DNA of 64,000 nt from Marinoscillum sp. MHG1-6 (GTDB lineage: Bacteria > Bacteroidota > Bacteroidia > Cytophagales > Cyclobacteriaceae), in assembly GCF_024714475.1 (NCBI RefSeq), contig NZ_JAMZMI010000004.1:310001-374000 (forward strand), read 5' to 3'. Shown here piece after piece: positions 60,705 through 64,000 of this stretch. The first letter of the stretch is position 1; the number at the start of each line of letters is the position of its first letter. The notes beneath the pieces were generated by a model, which saw only the letters and a list, made by a program, of their open reading frames with translations, was not told where the DNA came from and searched no databases. A program made the position numbers and the translations under genes.

Positions 60705-62198
60705 ATGATCTACATATATGTCACCCTTGTATACGTCTTGATTCTGGTTGCCATCATTGTTTATAAAAGCCGACAGGTCAAAACGGAAGAAGACTTTATT
60801 GTTGCGGGAAGAGGAGTTCCCGTTTATCTTTTAGTTGGAACGCTCATTACCACATGGATCGGCAGTGGTAGCCTCTTCGGAACTGCCGGACTCACTTTTC
60901 GAACGGGGTTTTCAGAACTTTGGTTCTCTATGGGTGCATGGATCGGGATATTGATTGTGTACTTTATCGCTGCCCGCGTAAGAAAGATTTCTCAATACAC
61001 GCTAACAGATATTCTCGAAAAAAGATACTCTCCCATTGCCCGATTACTGGGTACTATCACTATTATTTTAGCTTATGTCATGATTGCCGGCTACCAATTT
61101 AAAGGTGGAGGGAGGCTATTTTCGATCCTGACTGAGGGGGCCATCGATACCCAAACAGGAACCCTGATTACTTTCCTCGTGATTATCCTTTTTACCGCCC
61201 TGGCCGGCATGATTTCCATTGTTTCGATAGATATATTCAATGGTATAATCATGCTATTGGCTATTATTATCACTTTACCAGTACTATTAATCCAACAGGG
61301 AGGATGGGCAAATATTGCAGCCAAAATAGCCGAAACACATCCAGATCATCTTTCGCTAACTGAGGGACATCCCATCTATTGGTACCTTGGGATATTGTTA
61401 CCCACCCTCCTTTTGTTATTAAGCGAAAGCAGCATGTATCAGAAGTTTTCCTCTGCCAAAGATGAAAAATCTGCTAAAAGAGCTGTTTTCGGAATGTTCA
61501 CCGGAGTGGTTCTAATAGAGTTCCTCATGTGCGCCATAGCCGTTATCGGCTTCTCAATATACATGAATGATCCGCGATTCATCAATCCGGATGGATCCAT
61601 CAATGCCGGTATGTCAGAAGAGATCATCCTTCGTATTGGATTTGAGCAGGTTTCTCCTATCATTGGATCTCTGCTCTTTGCCGGAGGAGTAGCCATCATC
61701 CTAAGTACAGGTAACACTTTTTTAATGGTTGCCTCAACGAACATTTCACGAGATATTTTCGAGAAATACTTTTTTAAAGACCTCGATTCTAAAAAGAAGA
61801 TACTACTGCAGCGCATATCCATTGTGTTTTTAGGGTTAATGGCTTATCTGATTATTACCCAATTCACCACCATACTTGAAATGGCCTTCATTAGTTACAC
61901 CATGATCGGCGCATCCCTGGCACCAGCCCTATTAGCCTCCTTCTTTTGGAAAAGGGTTACCAGACAAGGAGGAATTGCCTCCATAGCCTCGGGAATGATT
62001 ACAGTTTTTGTCATTTCACTTCTCAATCAGGTTTATGAAACAAGCCCTGTGGATTGGGGTTTCTTACAATTTCCTTTTGATACAGACTTAATTGCTATTC
62101 CATCTTTGATAGTATCATTGACATTTTTAATACTGGTCAGTTTGATGACTCCTCCGTCCAAAAAAGAAGTTATTGATCCCTTTTTTGATTCGGAGTGA
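60705..62198 (+). CDS. Sodium:solute symporter family protein
   Basis: A 497-residue SSS-family symporter with about 13 hydrophobic segments. The start MIYIYVTLVYVLILVAIIVY and KTEEDFIVAGRGVPVYLLVG are typical, as are TWIGSGSLFGTAGLTFRTGF, ISQYTLTDILEKRYSPIARL and FKGGGRLFSILTEG. The sodium-site region in TM8 is SSMYQKFSSAKDEKSAKRAV to ISTGNTFLMVASTNISRDIF. The substrate is not clear; similar proteins take up sugars, amino acids or organic acids. It is monocistronic. A TAATTTAA box at 60637-60644 is a weak promoter candidate. Confidence 0.92.
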   Translation: MIYIYVTLVYVLILVAIIVYKSRQVKTEEDFIVAGRGVPVYLLVGTLITTWIGSGSLFGTAGLTFRTGFSELWFSMGAWIGILIVYFIAARVRKISQYTLTDILEKRYSPIARLLGTITIILAYVMIAGYQFKGGGRLFSILTEGAIDTQTGTLITFLVIILFTALAGMISIVSIDIFNGIIMLLAIIITLPVLLIQQGGWANIAAKIAETHPDHLSLTEGHPIYWYLGILLPTLLLLLSESSMYQKFSSAKDEKSAKRAVFGMFTGVVLIEFLMCAIAVIGFSIYMNDPRFINPDGSINAGMSEEIILRIGFEQVSPIIGSLLFAGGVAIILSTGNTFLMVASTNISRDIFEKYFFKDLDSKKKILLQRISIVFLGLMAYLIITQFTTILEMAFISYTMIGASLAPALLASFFWKRVTRQGGIASIASGMITVFVISLLNQVYETSPVDWGFLQFPFDTDLIAIPSLIVSLTFLILVSLMTPPSKKEVIDPFFDSE

Positions 62199-62329
62199 AT
62201 CATTAGCTTACCTGCAATCGTTTGCAAATAAACCCTAAATCATCATCCATATTGATGGTTGTCATATGTTCATGAAGAAGATTAAACCATCTTCACATTA
62301 AACCAAATTTGAATCCAACATCAACAATC

Positions 62330-63961
62330 ATGAAAGAGTACGGATTAAAATCTCAAAAAAGCGGACTTGAAACAGTAGGCATCAAAAAAGTGAAAGAGGC
62401 CCACTGGAACCTGACTGCTGCAGAGTTGACCGAAGATGCTGTAAGGCTCGGTGAGGGCCACCTAACAGATACAGGAGCATTGATGTGTGATACAGGAAAA
62501 TTCACAGGACGATCTCCAAAAGACAGGTTCATTGTAAAAGATGATCTGACGAAAGATAAAGTTTGGTGGGGAGACATTAACATCCCAATGGAGCCAGATC
62601 ACTTTGAGCGCATCTATAATAAAATGATCGGCTATTTAGAAGATAAGACGGTATATGTAAGAGATGCCTATGCAGGCGCAGACAAAACCCATAGATTAAA
62701 ACTAAGGGTAGTCAATACGATGGCCTGGCACAACCTGTTTTGTTATAATATGTTTATCACCCCTCCTGACTATAAGTTGCAGGACTTTATACCCAATTTC
62801 ACCATCATCAATTGTCCTGATTTTGAAGCTGACCCCGAGACTGATGGCGTTCGTCAGGAAAACTTTGCGATCATCAATTTCACAAAAAGGATCATTCTAA
62901 TTGGTGGGACTGCCTATTCAGGAGAAATGAAAAAGGGAATTTTTTCCGTCCTTAACTTCCTACTTCCCACGCAAGAAAATGTTCTACCTATGCATTGTTC
63001 TGCGAACATGGGCATTGAGAGACATGATACGGCCATCTTTTTTGGCCTTTCAGGTACAGGTAAAACCACCTTATCTGCTGACCCCGAAAGACTTCTCATT
63101 GGTGATGATGAACATGGCTGGACTGAAAAAAATGTGTTCAATTTCGAAGGTGGTTGCTACGCTAAGGTGATTGACCTGAGCGAAGAGAAAGAACCAGACA
63201 TCTACAAAGCGATAAAATATGGGGCCATTTTGGAAAACACCCGCTTTATTCCTCATACCAGAACTGTCGACTACAATAACAGTGATGTGACGGAAAATAC
63301 AAGGGTCTCCTATCCCATTGAGCATATCCAGAATATCGCCAAGCCATCCATTGGTGGTATACCTAAAAACATCTTCTTCCTAACCTGTGACGCCTACGGA
63401 GTCATCCCTCCAATTCAAAGATTATCCAAAGGTCAGGCTATGTACCATTTCATCTCAGGATACACGTCAAAAGTCGCAGGAACCGAAGCTGGAATTACTG
63501 AGCCCAAACCGGTATTCTCTGCATGTTTTGGTGCACCGTTTATGCCTTTACATCCCACCTCTTATGCGGAAATGCTCGGTAAGAAAATGGAAGAACATCA
63601 GGTGAATGTTTGGCTGATTAACACCGGATGGAGCGGAGGAGTCTACGGAGTAGGTTCCAGAATCAAGCTAAAATATACCCGTGCCATGATCAGTGCTGCC
63701 CTTTCCGGCGTACTTGAAAATGTTGGATACAGAACGCATTCCATTTTTGGAGCCGAAATACCTTTGACGGTTCCGGGAGTACCCAATGAAATCCTTAGCC
63801 CAAGGGAAACCTGGAAAAATGACGAGGCATTTTATAAAAAGGCTAACGAACTGGCGTTTAAATTTCAAAAAAACTTCGATCAGTTCAGAGAGTTTGCCAG
63901 CAAGGATATCCTGGCAGGTGAACCTCAACAAAACCCTAAATATCAATCTGCAACAGCTTAA
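62330..63961 (+). CDS. pckA: Phosphoenolpyruvate carboxykinase (ATP)
   Basis: A 543-residue ATP-dependent PEPCK that converts oxaloacetate and ATP to phosphoenolpyruvate, CO2 and ADP, the first step of gluconeogenesis. The ATG at 62330 (MKEYGLKSQKSGLETVGIKK) is preferred to a TTG at 62309. Landmarks: GRSPKDRFIVKDD (substrate arginine), the P-loop GLSGTGKTTLSADPERLLIG, metal-binding DDEHGWTEKNVFNFEGGCYA, and the nucleotide-binding LINTGWSGGVYGVGSRI. The protein is of usual length. It ends 39 bases before the end of the window, where no terminator is visible. Confidence 0.97.
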   Translation: MKEYGLKSQKSGLETVGIKKVKEAHWNLTAAELTEDAVRLGEGHLTDTGALMCDTGKFTGRSPKDRFIVKDDLTKDKVWWGDINIPMEPDHFERIYNKMIGYLEDKTVYVRDAYAGADKTHRLKLRVVNTMAWHNLFCYNMFITPPDYKLQDFIPNFTIINCPDFEADPETDGVRQENFAIINFTKRIILIGGTAYSGEMKKGIFSVLNFLLPTQENVLPMHCSANMGIERHDTAIFFGLSGTGKTTLSADPERLLIGDDEHGWTEKNVFNFEGGCYAKVIDLSEEKEPDIYKAIKYGAILENTRFIPHTRTVDYNNSDVTENTRVSYPIEHIQNIAKPSIGGIPKNIFFLTCDAYGVIPPIQRLSKGQAMYHFISGYTSKVAGTEAGITEPKPVFSACFGAPFMPLHPTSYAEMLGKKMEEHQVNVWLINTGWSGGVYGVGSRIKLKYTRAMISAALSGVLENVGYRTHSIFGAEIPLTVPGVPNEILSPRETWKNDEAFYKKANELAFKFQKNFDQFREFASKDILAGEPQQNPKYQSATA

Positions 63962-64000
63962 TTTAAATGCACATTTTCAAAAGGGAGGCAGCAGATTTGC

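Noticed and set aside
1-64000. tRNA, rRNA, CRISPR array, insertion sequence or phage gene
   Set aside because: No T-loop-like GGTTCGAATCC in a folded context, no spaced direct repeats, and no transposase or integrase motif was seen in any frame.

Overview
The window comes from a member of the Bacteroidota, most likely a marine or soil Cytophagales bacterium. The evidence is a gliding-motility/T9SS type B C-terminal sorting domain (CDS ending 10561), the OstA-BamD-RpoZ-CoaBC-DUF4835-RecN gene order, AT-rich leaders without Shine-Dalgarno sequences, and promoter elements of the Bacteroidota type TAnnTTTG. I see no rRNA, tRNA, CRISPR array, insertion sequence or phage gene. Most of the window is ordinary chromosomal backbone.

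Layout. 1-7.2 kb: end of gltB and all of gltD (glutamate synthase), a lipoprotein, a TerB/ABCG-type fused ABC transporter and a YdcF-family protein. 7.2-15.2 kb: a charge-split small protein divergent from hisS, a T9SS cargo protein, YbaB, a GT2 glycosyltransferase, a PspC-like protein, a strongly codon-biased OmpA/TPR lipoprotein and pdhB. 15.2-24.8 kb (mostly minus): ffh, an operon of OPT transporter, NSS transporter, a 37-residue MetS subunit and a MazG-like pyrophosphohydrolase, then a tail-specific protease and a ROK kinase without its zinc cysteines. 25.1-32.4 kb: GGCT-like protein, C2-like protein, thioredoxin, pyrophosphatase, a zinc-ribbon membrane protein, ppk1, mdh, a cNMP-binding protein and tilS. 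32.4-41.2 kb: the envelope/housekeeping run ostA, bamD, rpoZ, coaBC, DUF4835, a small possibly Sm-like protein, recN, fabI and ispE.

41.4-49.2 kb: a secreted protein, DUF4260, then the most unusual block: a minus-strand operon of an ATP-grasp ligase, a 662-residue orphan protein with a papain-like Gln-Cys-His-Asn pattern, and alanine racemase. A perfect 24-bp palindrome lies between the first two genes. A pirin follows on the other strand. 49.4-60.6 kb is an accessory glycan region: a membrane protein, a protein fusing two glycosyltransferase folds, three GT4 enzymes, an RgpF-like protein, a zinc-finger methyltransferase, two tandem sulfotransferases and an ABC transporter of the cyclic-peptide-exporter type. 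The last four minus-strand genes (transporter, two sulfotransferases, GT4) look like one operon for making and exporting a sulfated, glycosylated product. 60.7-64 kb: a sodium/solute symporter and pckA.

The best candidates for undescribed biology are the ATP-grasp/papain-like/Alr operon and the exporter-sulfotransferase-glycosyltransferase operon. Both assignments rest on motifs read by eye and need profile searches.
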